This document shows positions 1-10,180 of a stretch of 64,000 nucleotides of DNA, in pieces. Within the stretch, counting starts at the first letter, position 1. The number at the start of each line of letters is the position of its first letter. This DNA comes from Acanthosepion pharaonis (Eukaryota > Mollusca > Cephalopoda > Sepiida > Sepiidae), in NCBI GenBank assembly GCA_903632075.3, contig CAHIKZ030005436.1:2033501-2097500 (forward strand). Reading direction: 5' to 3'. The notes beneath the pieces were generated by a model, which was not told the DNA's origin, searched no databases, and saw only the letters and a program-made list of their open reading frames with translations. Both the position numbers and the translations under genes were made by a program.

Positions 1-165
1 TCCGAATAAGTACGCATTCGCAGATACAAACACACATGCATATTTATTATGTGTGTGCAATACTTTCTAGATATTGTTGATTTAAAAAAATATAACGCCT
101 GGATACAAAGTTAAAAACTGAATTTTTATGTATACGAAAGATAGGGTTAGAACGTTCTATTTTCA

Positions 166-250
166 ACCATGAAACCCGTATTCGAATTTCACCATGGTCG
201 ATGTGTCAGAATGGTGGTTTTTTGATGTTATTGTTCTGTAGCTGAAATTG
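166..250 (+). repeat. tRNA-derived SINE fragment (type C)
   Basis: This stretch matches 59188-59255 in order and orientation: an acccgtattcgaatttcacc-like B-box end, then catggtcgatgtgtcagaa and a T-run ending atgttatt. It is a 5'-truncated copy of the SINE at 59150-59585. The open frames here carry no recognisable protein. Confidence 0.5.
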
Positions 251-368
251 CACAACCTCTGCCTGAAACCTATATGACTTGTGAGTGTAACTGGATAGAG
301 AGAACTGATCGCTACCTCGGTGTGTGACTGCTTGAGAATACCAACTGCGGTAAATTTGGATATGCTGT

Positions 369-512
369 TGGTGTAATAGATAACGGCACGGAATTGCAAA
401 CCGATGGTCCGAGGTCCAATTCCATTAGAATACGTTATATTCACATACGAGCAAATACATTTGGAAAAGGTATAAATCTATCTCTTCTTCCCCAGCTAAG
501 GGTTAATTAGTA
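369..512 (+). repeat. tRNA-derived SINE (type B), truncated
   Basis: A tRNA-like head (A-box-like tggtgtaatagataac, B-box-like ggtccgaggtccaattcc) is followed by the type B body seen elsewhere: cattcacatac..., ggaaaaggtataaatc and ccccagctaagggtt. The better copy is at 34559-34968. The tail is missing. Confidence 0.6.
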
Positions 513-522
513 GAACTTGTTT

Positions 523-615
523 ACACTATATTATTCGGACAGTAGTCCTCGTCTTTGTTGCCATATTCACGACGTTTTGGCCATTGTAATTTCTGGCATT
601 CTTCAGATGACTGGA
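523..615 (-). repeat. Type F repeat with weak hammerhead-like core
   Basis: On the minus strand this reads ...cagtcatctgaagaatgcc...aatggccaaaacgtcgtg... and ends aataatatagtgtaaa. It matches the repeats at 1972-2058 and 6985-7078. CTGAAGA, a GCC/GGC stem and AAAAC are in hammerhead order, but there is an extra base before stem II and GAAAC is changed. Confidence 0.45.
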
Positions 616-734
616 ATTTCGTACTGAACCCTTTATTTCGAGGTAGATTGTTCTAATTCTACGTGCCATGACTCTTCCGGATATTTCAGTATCAGTTATC
701 TCTCTTTAACTCAAATCTCCAAATTTTTGTTAAC

Positions 735-830
735 CTCTGCAGTAGCCAGGTATTGAACTCAAACTCTTTGGGTAAAGTCACTGAATTCAATCAACTCTTT
801 TATCCACTCGGCCTTTTATCCACCGGACCA
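735..830 (-). repeat. tRNA-like SINE head (Leu/Ser-like)
   Basis: On the minus strand the sequence reads like a class II tRNA: ggccgagtggataaaagag for the A-box arm and gagtttgagttcaatacctgg for the B-box arm. There is no acceptor pairing, so it is a SINE head and not a tRNA gene. Confidence 0.45.
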
Positions 831-992
831 GAGCCAAGTAGTAGAATTGGTATCGCGCAGTAGAACTTGTATCAGTGAAAATCGATATTATTTTTTTCAA
901 TTCTTAAAGTATAAAAATATTTTATGAATTTAAATAACCGGCAAAAGATTCAAACGTCGTAATAAACAAATTAATCAAGTAATATTGCACCG

Positions 993-1013
993 TTAATAAT
1001 AATAATAATAATA

Positions 1014-1075
<62 letters not shown>
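993..1075. repeat. (AAT)n then (AT)n microsatellite
   Basis: About 20 bp of AAT units runs directly into about 60 bp of AT. Low-complexity open frames across it are not genes. Confidence 0.95.
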
Positions 1076-1078
<3 letters not shown>

Positions 1079-1350
1079 GTTTCATTTATCAATACATTAC
1101 TGTAAATTTTCTGACGAGCTTTAAGTTGAGACATTTAAAGCCAACACTGGTATATCATATACACGGCGGTGAGCCATCCCCATTCGCTTAATATTCCAGT
1201 TTTAAATAGTTCCATTCGAACAACAACTTCCCAAGGGTTTCTACTCTTCCGAGCAGAGATACTTCCCCGACCACTACGATCTGAGTGTCATGAAATCAAG
1301 GTCCAAACGTTATTTATTCTACATATCATCATAATGTATAATTCTTACCT

Positions 1351-1358
1351 CACTCTCA

Positions 1359-1444
<86 letters not shown>
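1351..1444. repeat. (TC)n-(AT)n compound microsatellite
   Basis: About 34 bp of TC is followed by about 58 bp of AT. It ends 3 bases before the 18S rRNA-like fragment. Confidence 0.95.
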
Positions 1445-1446
1445 CA

Positions 1447-1656
1447 CTACCGGAGTTAGAATTACCGCGGCAGCTGGCACCAGACGTGCCTTCTGGTTGG
1501 TCCTCGTTAACGGATTTGAAGTGTACTCATTCCGATCGTGGGGCCTTGACAGAGTCCCGCGTCGTTATTTCTCGTCACTCCTCCCCGTTCCGAGAGTGGG
1601 AAATTTGCGCGCTTGCTGCCTTCCTTGGATGTGGTAGCCGTTTCGCATGCTCTCCT
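1447..1656 (-). pseudogene. 18S rRNA fragment, antisense
   Basis: Read on the minus strand, this contains the universally conserved 530-loop segment GTGCCAGCTGCCGCGGTAAT. It also contains the flanking 18S text: acggctaccacatccaagga, the ggcagcaagcgcgcaaattt segment, gacgagaaataacgacgcgg, and gaatgagtacacttcaaatc. About 210 bp of the small-subunit rRNA 5' domain is therefore present, with scattered substitutions. Similarity fades on the + strand after ggtagccgtttcgcatgctc. It is too short and too changed to be functional rDNA. It is flanked by (AT)n on one side; on the other, ttgaatagctcttga recurs at 4440-4455. The 67-aa open frame on the plus strand here is the familiar spurious product of antisense rRNA, not a gene. 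Confidence 0.88.
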
Positions 1657-1837
1657 ACTTACAAACGCTCTGTCTTGAATAGCTCTTGACAATTTTAATG
1701 GGTGAAAAAAATGTAAAAAAGAGAAAACAAACAAAATGTTCATTCTCCTTCTAAAATATTGTTAATAATACTCCCACGGATTAATTTTATTTATTATCTA
1801 TGAATTGTCATGCATTATTGGTAAAGAGTGTATAGTA

Positions 1838-2058
1838 GTTTCCTATTTACATTATTCGGACCATTGTCCTCATCTTTGTCGCCATGTTTATCACAACGTT
1901 GTACGCTCTTCAAGTGGCACGTGGAACTAGAAAAGACTACCCCAGCGATCAAAATAAAGGGTTCAGTTCGATATTCCAATCACCTGAAGAAAACGGCTGA
2001 AACGTTGTGAGAAACATGGCGACAAACATGAGGACAATAGTCAGAATAATGTAAATAG
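1838..2058. repeat. Foldback repeat (type F, inverted arms)
   Basis: The left arm 1838-1901 and right arm 2001-2058 are near-perfect reverse complements. Both read outward as aacgttgtga.aaacatggcgac and end at attattc.ga and ...atgtaaatag. The 100-bp centre holds cacctgaagaaaacggctga followed by aacgttgtgag. The same arm sequence occurs singly at 523-575 and 7020-7078, so this is a repeat family copied in inverted pairs. Confidence 0.7.
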
Positions 2059-2149
2059 TGTACATAATACCTCATCTCAGAAATATAGACAGATACTCAG
2101 TAGTTTCCTGTTTCTTCTCCTTGATTTGGAATTTAGTTTTCCTTCTCTA

Positions 2150-2290
2150 TGCTTGATTGCCAGACAAGGCTAGAGAACCCGTCTAAAGATGTTTTAAACA
2201 TGGTGGAGAAGTGACGGATTTATATCTTTATTGAAGGCATTTGTGCGAAAATGAACTCAGTAGAAAAGTCCAGATTTCGAACTTATACGC
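2150..2290 (-). repeat. SINE fragment (type B)
   Basis: gattgccagacaaggctaga and the following gaacccgtct are the type B body in reverse, followed by the gtgcgaaaatgaa segment seen at 7430 and 55390. The copy is degraded. Confidence 0.5.
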
Positions 2291-2389
2291 TTCTGCATCA
2301 TAAGAACAATAATCAGAAGCAGCGATATGTTTCATTCAAGTCAACAACTATCTTGAAAATATAATTGCCTAGGGAATTAAGTAACAGGA

Positions 2390-2860
2390 AAATTTTCGTT
2401 CGAAACAAGGAAAAGAGGACTGAACCGCTATGTAACAACACGTATTCTATATGGAAGCAAATGCTGCACGATTTCCGCACAGGTGACGAAGAGATCTGAA
2501 ACGACAGAAATTTGGTTCTACAGGAGGATGATGAGGATATACCGTGGGAGGAGTATGTGAGTAACGTGGAAGTTTTAAAGAAAAATCGCAACAAAAAGGA
2601 CAGCTTTAGAAAACGACAGTTAAAATTTCTGGGAGACGTAACGAGGAAAGACAGCCCGGAGAATCTGACACTCATAGGATATGTTAAAATCAAGCGGGGC
2701 AGTGAGAGGCAGCACGTAGCACACCTAACGAGTTGGTTTAAGCGGATGACACATGAGGGAATAGGAAGGATAGTAAAAAGTGAAATATTGCTGAGAATTA
2801 AGACATTGTGGCGAGCCAAGATCGTCCACGTCTTGAAAGGACATGGAGCATAAAAGAAGA
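2390..2860 (+). pseudogene. RTE-like LINE, C-terminal end of reverse transcriptase ORF
   Basis: The frame from 2512 to 2853 encodes EEYVSNVEVLKK, RKRQLKFLGDVTRKDSPENL, SERQHVAHLTSWFKRM and LWRAKIVHVLKGHGA. Its order matches the C-terminal end of RTE-like LINE proteins as I remember them, and parallels 6483-6890 and 23080-23735 here. Upstream (2400-2510) the ...tctatatggaagcaaatgct... text continues the same protein (normally YGSECWTIS) in other frames, so at least one frameshift is present. Only the post-RT tail survives. No endonuclease or catalytic RT motif is present, so it is inactive. The LINE clade name is from memory. Confidence 0.75.
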
Positions 2861-3499
2861 CATGTGAGCCCGTTGATGACCGTGTAGGTATTGTTATATG
2901 AATAAATCCCAATGGCCTTAACAAGTTATTTTTGTAGCGTAACCAGTAAGATGTCTCCAATAAAAGCAAGCTTGTAGATAAGTATTGAGGAGTCCACCCT
3001 TTTTTATACAAATGGATTCACCCAGTTTATACTTATACTACTGCCAGTGAATACCCAAGAGAACAGAGCAAGACCGTCGAGTCGAGTCAAGTCGAGTCGA
3101 GAGTGACCGAGTAAAAGGTTGTAATTAACCGGAAGAGTGAGGGTGAGGTAACAGCTTTGTAGGAGTCACAGTGAGCGAGCATGTAGACTCAGTAAGAAGT
3201 CATACAGCGATACTTCAATACCAAAGACTGTATAGATATTTTGCTACTAACCCGTATTCCTGGAACTACTAACCTGCATTACCAGTTTGTATTATTACGT
3301 TAATACATTATTTTCATATATTCATTTCTGGCGTTAGTTATTTATTGGTACCGGAATTCAACTCGGAATCCACAACAATAAGTGATACGATTTTAAGTCT
3401 CTTCGGAACCTTTTCCCATATTTTTGATTTGTGTAGAATCAGATTCTTGGACTTGCGATAAAAATCTGTGCTATGATCGCTAACTTGCTGAAGGTACAC
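2861..3499. other. No gene seen
   Basis: No coding trace or named repeat was found. A short imperfect GAGTC pentamer run lies at 3067-3100. The stretch has some LTR-like character, but I could not find paired ends. Confidence 0.5.
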
Positions 3500-3910
3500 T
3501 AAAGAGTGTTGGCGATCATAGTTCTTCACAATTTCCTGCCATTTTTAGCTGTTATTAAATGTCTTTTTGTTATGTCTTCTAAAACCTGTTTTGCCATCCA
3601 TTTGTAATGTGATGCTTTCGTCTGTTCCTCTTACCTTTAAGCTGTCCTGTGAGTGTCTTTCCCATGTCCTCTTTTCTCATTATGTGAGCTAAAAATTTCA
3701 ATTGTCTCTTTATGATGTTAATTACTTAAGGGTTCTTTTCGTTTCTATTTTCTCTAAATATTCATCGTTGCTCACGTGTTCGGTCATTGGTATTCTCAGT
3801 ATCAATATGTAAAACAAAATTTCTGTCGTTTCAAGATTCTTCATCTGGTTGGAGATCGTCCAGCATTCGCTGCCATAGAGGAGTACTGATACTCTATGAC
3901 ATTTTCAGCA
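3500..3910 (-). pseudogene. RTE-like LINE, C-terminal fragment
   Basis: Minus-strand translation gives LLYGSECWTISNQMKNLETT, then FYILILRIPMTEHVSNDEYL and EKIETKR. This is the same post-RT region as 6483-6720 but from a diverged copy. After TKR the frame breaks repeatedly; scattered residues continue to a GRKLW-like end near 3520. It is a dead fragment on the strand opposite to 2390-2860. Confidence 0.7.
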
Positions 3911-4852
3911 CGAGTTTCTTTGTTTCTGGGAAATAAAAGTGTGTGAAACATTCAAATATCTACTTTTATAGAGATCAGATCAGATCAGATCTGACGGAAA
4001 ACAGATTATTGCCACCATATCTGGACTCGAGCTATTCACTCTTTCTCGAAAATGTTCAAAAGCACAGCCATCTACGCGATTAATCATTTCCCATCCTACA
4101 ACTCCTTTCCACACAGCGAAAACGTCACAATCCTAACAATATTTCCATGGAAAATGTTTTGAGCTACATTCCTGAGTTCCTCCGATCAAACACTTACTGC
4201 GATGATTTGCCATACCCTGAACACAGGAGCGAAACATCCTCAGTCTTTTCATAGAAAGGAAGTTCTATTGGGGTAGCTGCTTCCTAAGTTCTGCTACCTT
4301 ATAGAACACACTCGTGGCAGAATGATTCCTCGATCACTGTAATGTCGACCTCTTCAAAGTCTACAGTCAATCGCTATCTATTCTACATTCTCATTATCTT
4401 CAATTCTTACATCCATAAAATCACCCCATTTACTAATCTTCTGTTGAATAGCTCTTGAGCTTTTTATTGGGGGGAGGGGAACAAAAGAGTAAAATTTATT
4501 ATAAATAAAAATATTTTTAATCCAGTGCCGTTTCGTTTAAACTAATATATGCCCAATCAATATTTCTCGGTTTTGTGTTCATGTTTATTAAAAAAAAAAA
4601 TTATTGGCTAATTCTTGCAAAGAAGAAGGAATTAATGGATTTGATTAATTCTTGTTTTGTTTTTTGATTCATGTTTCACCATTTCTGAATTCTTTTGAGA
4701 CATTTTTCGGATTTTTTTTTCAAAGATTTTTTTTTTTTGTTTTTAATTTCTTACGCTCTCCTTGATCTGCCTGTTCACGCGGATTAAATGTTAATTTTGT
4801 CCAGTTATTAATCGTATTTTTATATAACCACTGTCAGATTTTTGTTTCTTTT

Positions 4853-4854
<2 letters not shown>
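3911..4854. other. No gene seen
   Basis: Low-complexity AT-rich sequence. A short (AGATC)n run lies at 3971-3992. ttgaatagctcttga at 4440-4455 repeats the sequence next to the 18S fragment (1675-1690). Confidence 0.5.

Positions 4855-4929
<75 letters not shown>
4855..4929. repeat. (AT)n microsatellite
   Basis: About 75 bp of uninterrupted AT. Confidence 0.97.
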
Positions 4930-4932
<3 letters not shown>

Positions 4933-5275
4933 AATTCATCACATTTCTCTTAATAAATCTTACGACGCAAATAATCAGGATTTCAGTTTACCACAATTTC
5001 AAATTACGTTTTATTTATTTATGCTTTTCTCACGAGGACGAATATGGATTTCTCATTTTTCACACTGATATTGTTACTTTTTTTCTTATTTGTGAGTTTT
5101 ACATTATCAAATGCCATATAATCTGTTCACATCATACCACACTGGTGTTTTTACTTTTTTGTGCGTTGCATAGTGACATTTACTTTTTTTCACTCAATGC
5201 ATTGTTCAGTCTCGATTCGTCGTTAAATATTCCAGGAGATGTTAACTCATTCTCGACCATCAATTTTCTAGAAAA

Positions 5276-5278
<3 letters not shown>

Positions 5279-5327
<49 letters not shown>

Positions 5328-5351
5328 ATATTTACAGATAGATAGATAGAT
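5279..5351. repeat. (AT)n and (GATA)n microsatellite
   Basis: About 46 bp of AT, then aataatattta, then three to four GATA units. Confidence 0.95.
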
Positions 5352-5744
5352 TTCAACAAAAATATATTATTCTGGATATATATAAACCAAACAGTAAGAA
5401 AAGCAAAGCATCGCCGAATGCACTCAAGTTGTATGGGAGTAACTTTCTAGACTGGTTTGACACTACACAAGCCACCAATCTGCCATTGGGTGACATGATA
5501 CTAGTGTTTACCGATGATGGCATCGTGTCGAACCACCAGCGTCTTCCTCTTACCACTCTCGGACCGCTAGACTTCGACCGGTGGCCTGGCGATTGCCCGT
5601 CGGTGGCTGCCATAGGCAGTCCGCCAGAACGCCACTAGGGCCTTGCGAGTCGCAAGTAGGCAGGACCTATTTGAACTGCATGAAAGCTAAAACTATTTAA
5701 AAGGAAGCCAGAATAATTTAGAACTGAAATTGAAATTTTTTAAA
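5352..5744. other. Unrecognised GC-richer patch
   Basis: An open plus-strand frame (5429-5638, 69 aa) and its minus-strand shadow lie in sequence with higher GC than the surroundings. The product (NFLDWFDTTQATNLPLGDMI...) is not one I recognise. No splice-site context supports an exon. It is most likely part of an unnamed repeat 5' of the LINE relic. Confidence 0.35.
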
Positions 5745-6890
5745 AAATCGTGCATACGAATAGAAATATAGTAAGCAGCTTTACAAAAATGGAAAGACAA
5801 GGATGTGTCTTCTCTCCAGATCTAATCAGCTTCTGCAGCGAGGCTATCCTAACAAAAAAGACGAACCTACCAGGATTCATTATCAATGTCAGATACGCTG
5901 ATAACACTGAAAGAAATCTACAGGACATTCTTCATAGTGTAGAAAAAGAAATTGTGCAAAAAAAAAAAAAAGATTATCAACTGTAAGATGACAGAAAGTA
6001 TGGTCATCAGTCAGTTATGTGCATGATACATGATGTGCATAGGCGATCATGTATCTTTCGATACACAACTAACGAGGCAGATTTTTTCCCGCAGTAGGTT
6101 GCCATTTCTTTCTGTGGTAGACCAGTTGCGATTCAAGGGTACAGAACTAGTTCTGCCCTGCTATTTACCCATAGCTGGGGGAGAAAAGAACGATTTATAC
6201 CTTTCCCAAAGGTATTAGCTCGTAAGGAATTCGAACATGGCTCTCCGATTCCTCAATCCGAGCCGCTACCCATTACTCCACCATGCCACTTGTATGGTCA
6301 TCAACAAGTTTAAAAGCTCTAGGTGTGGGTTACAAATTGGAGATGCTAACATTAAGCAAGTACAGACGTTTAAATATCTGGGAAATCTTTTATGAGTGAA
6401 TGGAAAATGCAATACCGAAGTCAAAATTAGCGAAAGACGTATTCCCAAAATCTAAGTTAGGTACTGAGGAACAAAAAAGTAATTGTTAGAAACAATGAAA
6501 AGAGTGTTGAATGGCTATGGGATATCCCACTTCTTATTAGGAAGAGAAAACTGGACAATCTCCCCAGGGATGAGGAGAAAACTGGATGCAACAGAAATGG
6601 GGTTATACAAAAGGAGACTGATATTTCCATATATGGGATTGGTAAGCAACGAGGAAGTCAAAGAAAAATGCCCCAAAAACGCTTATACTCAGAATCAAAG
6701 ACTGAAATTCTTTGGAATATTATGAGGGAAGTGGGATTAGAAAATGAGACCCTTACAGGGCACCCTGAAAGGAAGAGAGATAGGGGAAGTAAACGAGCTT
6801 GTGTAAATGAATTTTGAAGGCATAGGAAATTTTGGAGAGCCATGATTGTCCATGTCTTGAAGGGATTCGGCACCGATACTAAATAAGTAC
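5745..6890 (+). pseudogene. RTE-like LINE reverse transcriptase 3' half, split by a SINE
   Basis: From 5780 the protein reads RQGCVFSPDLISFCSEAIL, then LPGFIINVRYADNTERNLQD, the RT palm. The catalytic YADD box reads YADN, so the second aspartate is lost. The text stops at KYGHQ-like codons where a type B SINE enters (6010-6291). It resumes at 6300 with MVINKFKSSRCGLQIGDANI, KQVQTFKYLGNLL, then MKRVLNGYG, ENWTISPGM, GLVSNEEVKEK, KFFGI, and a RAMIVHVLKGFGTDTK end near 6885. Several stops and frameshifts are present. Order and spacing match the C-terminal half of RTE-like RT proteins. Endonuclease and early RT motifs are absent, so the copy was 5'-truncated before the SINE arrived. Confidence 0.85.
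6010..6291 (-). mobile_element. tRNA-derived SINE (type B) with 12-bp target duplication
   Basis: The copy lies on the minus strand. Its tRNA-like head is at 6291-6225 (catggtggagtaatgggtag, then the ggctcggattgaggaatcgg arm and gttcgaatt B-box), then the tacccatagctgggg body and a tail with a tgtatcgaaagataca hairpin. gtatggtcatca occurs at 5998-6009 and again at 6292-6303, a target-site duplication expected of LINE-driven retroposition. The insertion splits a LINE ORF that reads through on both sides, so the ends are well fixed. Confidence 0.9.
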
Positions 6891-6984
6891 TGCACGATAT
6901 ATCCCTAGACATGCTCAGCGAAACAATAACACTCTACCATCGAAGATTAAATAAAGTTAGAAATTCCCTGGGTGCCACCTAGAT

Positions 6985-7078
6985 CAAAAAGCAGCTGATA
7001 AAGGCCGGAGAGCAAAACCGCTGAAATGATGTGATAATAACAAGAAAGATGAGGAAAATAATTCGAGTGTAAATAACA
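6985..7078 (+). repeat. Type F repeat fragment with weak hammerhead-like core
   Basis: cagctgataaaggccggaga, then accgctgaaatgatgtgat and a tail ending agtgtaaata match 1972-2058 in order. CTGATAA and GAAAT stand where CUGANGA and GAAAC are expected. It is degraded. Confidence 0.4.
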
Positions 7079-7329
7079 TGATTTATTCACAAGTATTTAT
7101 TCAGAAGTTCAGAAAAAAAAACTATGCAAACCAAATTAGGAATTTAATACAAATAACGAAAACGAGGCGCATTCTATGTATTTTGGAGTTTTGTTTTTAA
7201 TGTCATATCTCTTCAATTCTACACAGTTTCCTTTGCTTTATAATCTCTGAATATCCCTTCTTTCCTGGAAAGATAATGGAGACTTTATCAGATGCTGTCT
7301 CAAAGTAATAGAATTCAGATTATTCATTT

Positions 7330-7480
7330 TTAGATTGGCTGCCACTAGAGATTGCACACTACTCTGATATTTAACCCGTAGCTGTGGTGAAAAATGATGC
7401 ATTCATGCGTTTCCTAAGAGCATTAGTGCAAAAATGAACTCACTAGATTAGGCAGAAATAGGAACTCCACTCACCACTTT
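7330..7480 (-). repeat. SINE fragment (type B)
   Basis: gctgccactagagattgc and tgatatttaacccgtagctg are the type B body in reverse, followed by gtgcaaaaatgaactc. The head is lost. Confidence 0.5.
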
Positions 7481-7758
7481 ACATTTTGGCGCCAATAGCA
7501 ATTACGTTACTTGCACACCTGGGTTTGGTAAAATGTAAATCTAAATCAACATTGCTAAAAGGAAAATTAAAATATTATCTTAAATGAAATAAGAAACTCT
7601 AAATATAATGATGAAATATTGTAGACGTCTATAATTTTATTTAAATCTATTATAATTGTTTTCCTATTTATTTAAATCAAAATAGAGTGCGTGGCAGAAA
7701 TAACCCCAACATTTTAAATCGCCACTTGTGTGGTGCTAGTGAATTTAGGCAAGTAATA

Positions 7759-9277
7759 CAGGGGCCCGACACTATTTTTGGGACACTTTGAAAAGTGTGC
7801 TTAAAGGTGTTTTTTGCTGCCGAGAGCTTTTCTGTTGATGAGTAGGTAGTTCAGCAGTAACTGTCCATTAATGGTATGAACATTGATTGATGGGTTTGTC
7901 TTTGGTTACATGTTTTCTTTATTTTTATTTCAACTTAGGCGACACTATTTTTCGGACATGACACAAATTCCGGGTTTTTTAATGATTTAGTCGTCGAACG
8001 TCTAAAATATGTAAATTTTCTGCAGGTAAATTGTACCCTGACCATTACATTTGAGTATCTTTACCATTCACTGCGAAAACGTATTAAAATCCTGAAGAAG
8101 AATGCATTCAAAAGAAGTCATCAGTTTGGTCCAAAAGAAGAGAGAAGACGGGCTCAGCATCCGAAAGATCGCTGCTGAGATGAAGCTACCGAAGTCAACA
8201 GTTGAATACATGCTAAGTACAGACTATGAGCGGAAGAAGAAGAGAGGAAAAAAAAAAAAACAATTTCCAAGAGAACAGAAAGAAGAATGAAGAGGAGTGT
8301 TACGAGGTTGTTATCATCTGGAGAAAAGGTGACAGCGAAGAAAGTAAAGGAGAAGTGTGAACTTGACGGCAGTGTTCGAACTGTACAAAGAAAGCTACAT
8401 GAAATTGGACTTAAGTGTGCTAAAATCAAAAAAGAATTGCACTAACGAGAAAACACAAGGAGGCAAGGCTGAGAATCGCCAAAAGATCGATAACAAACAA
8501 TGTCGAAAGAAAGTGATATTTACTGATGAAAAACGTTTTAAGTTCGATGGGCCTGACGGGTGGTCGAGAAAAGGTGAACCTGTTATTCTCAACAAGAGAG
8601 AGATGGGAGGAGGAGGGGTCATGGTATGGGGTATGGTATTTCCAAATGGAAACTTGTGGCTCGAGTGGTTAAAAGGACGTCAGAATAGCTTGACCTACAG
8701 AGAACTTTTGGAAAAGAGAGCCCTACCACTCATAGAAAAAGAAATGGGAAGTAATTTTATTTTGCAGCATACATGTGGCCATATCAGTGAAAAATTGGAT
8801 GTGTGAATGAAATATAACTACTCTGGAATGGCCTGCAAGAAGTCTAGACTTAAATTTAATTGAAAGCATATAGGAAATGCTTGCAGAGCTTGTTTACGAC
8901 GGGCCAGAAATAACCAGAGAGTCTGATCTGTGGCAGCGCATACAATATGCTAAAAATAAACTGCTAGAAACGCGAAGAGACGTTATTATCAATATGTACG
9001 AACATTATGAAGATAGACTGATAGAAGTCATTTAGAAAAGGGTGCTGCCGTAAACTATTAGCATTGTTTCTGCAATGTCCGAAAAATACTGTCGCCTGTG
9101 TAATGTGAAAATTTGTAAAAAAATAAAAAATACTTCTAATTTGAATTCTGCTTTTCTATTTGTAGTATTGAAACAGTTTTTAAATGTTATTGCCATTACA
9201 CTAAAACAGTACAGACTGCCTGTGCTACCTAAAACTTGAAAAAATGAAGTGTCTGAAAAATAGTGTCGGCCCCCCCG
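7759..9277 (+). mobile_element. Tc1-like DNA transposon with double inverted repeats
   Basis: A TA dinucleotide flanks each end (7757-7758 and 9278-9279), as in Tc1/mariner integration. Outer ends are inverted: cagggg-cccgacactattttt at the left, aaaaatagtgtcgg-cccccc at the right. Inner repeats carry the same motif in the same inverted sense: gcgacactatttttcggaca at about 7939 and tgtccgaaaaatactgtcgc at about 9077. Two binding-site-like copies per end is the IR/DR plan known from some Tc1 elements. Total length of about 1.5 kb is usual. The transposase is broken, so the element is not autonomous, though both ends are preserved. Confidence 0.85.
8102..9035 (+). pseudogene. Tc1-like transposase, degenerate
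   Basis: The N-terminal helix-turn-helix is clear: LVQKKREDGLSIRKIAAEMK, LPKSTVEYML. A frameshift falls at a 12-A run near 8250. A second HTH follows from 8287 (SVRTVQRKLHEIGLKCAKIK). A third frame gives VIFTDEKRFKFDGPDG with the first catalytic Asp, GGGGVMVWGMVFPNGNLWLE and ERALPLIEKEMGSNFILQ-like text. The second Asp box, normally FILQQDN, reads FILQHTC and has lost its Asp. The last box WPARSLDLNLIESI near 8829 keeps the Glu, with DLNLIE spacing of a DD34E type, but a stop follows. The C-terminus ends in YEDRLIEVI before TAG at 9033. At least two frameshifts, several stops and a missing catalytic residue make it dead. Confidence 0.88.
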
Positions 9278-9869
9278 TATCATTGTCTTTATCTAGTTCA
9301 TCATGGACAAACTACGGCCATTTTGGTCTTTCTGAATGACATACTTAATTTCATGCTGAAAATGACGTTTCTTAAAATCGTCTTTTGTTTCGTAATCAAT
9401 TGTTTACCTACACACTCTGTCATTCATAAACAATGGTTACATACAGTGTCGCGTGAATTTTGAAATCTTTCGGCGAAAATGACGTTTTCATAATTTTATA
9501 TCATTGACGATTTTCGTTAAGGATTATCATACGCGTTAAAAATATTTTACTTTGGAGAGAAAAAAAATGTTTCATTCATAATAATTTTTTGATTTATTTT
9601 CTCTGGATAAGAAATATTCTTTTTTTATTTCCCAATTAATAAATTAGAGATAAATCTCACAGAGCGACACCTGTTAATCACATTGTCATCAGTGATAATA
9701 TTACACCAAGACTTCAATTAGTTAATTATAGAAATATCTTTTCTGAAAAAAGAAAATCTCCCATTTCTAAGGTATATGCGTATGCATATGGTTTTCTGTA
9801 GTGAAAATAGTTGGGGTACCAACTAGGAAAAGTTACCTTGAATCTTTTATGTAGCGCGGACCGTCTTGT

Positions 9870-10180
9870 GTTTAGCCATACATCATACGGCCACCTGCTT
9901 AAAAAATTCTGCCCTTTCAAACATTTTTTCCAGATACCATCAGTTACTATTATATCTTGGACCGGTGCCAACTGTGTGTTTCGTGTTGAAACATGTTTTA
10001 AACTGGGAAATCTGTAAATTCAACACAGCTTTTCGTGCACATTTCATGTTACGTTGGAATCATGTTGTTCTGTATAGAAAACCGATATTGCTATGGTTTG
10101 AAAATATCAGGGTCATAGATTCACCGTTAAAGGAAATCCAACTGGAAAACCTCGAAGCGCTCAAATTTCCGGGTAATTGA
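9870..10180 (+). pseudogene. Transposase N-terminal HTH fragment (DUF4817-like)
   Basis: The frame ending at 10180 encodes CKFNTAFRAHFMLRWNHVVL, YRKPILLWFENIRVIDSPLK, then ENLEALKFPGN. The AFR.HF..RWN...PYRK.IL.W...FR pattern and the following TPEN-like box are what I remember of the DUF4817-type helix-turn-helix before mariner-like DDE domains. No DDE part follows. The assignment is from memory of the family. Confidence 0.5.

Noticed and set aside
1486..1743. 67- and 78-aa open frames as small genes
   Set aside because: The sequence is antisense 18S rRNA. The frames are the usual spurious products.
2861..3340. Second LTR-like segment
   Set aside because: It looks like an LTR in composition, but I found no TG...CA ends with a target duplication.
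9726..9971. 81-aa minus-strand frame as a gene
   Set aside because: It is the shadow of the plus-strand transposase N-terminal fragment.
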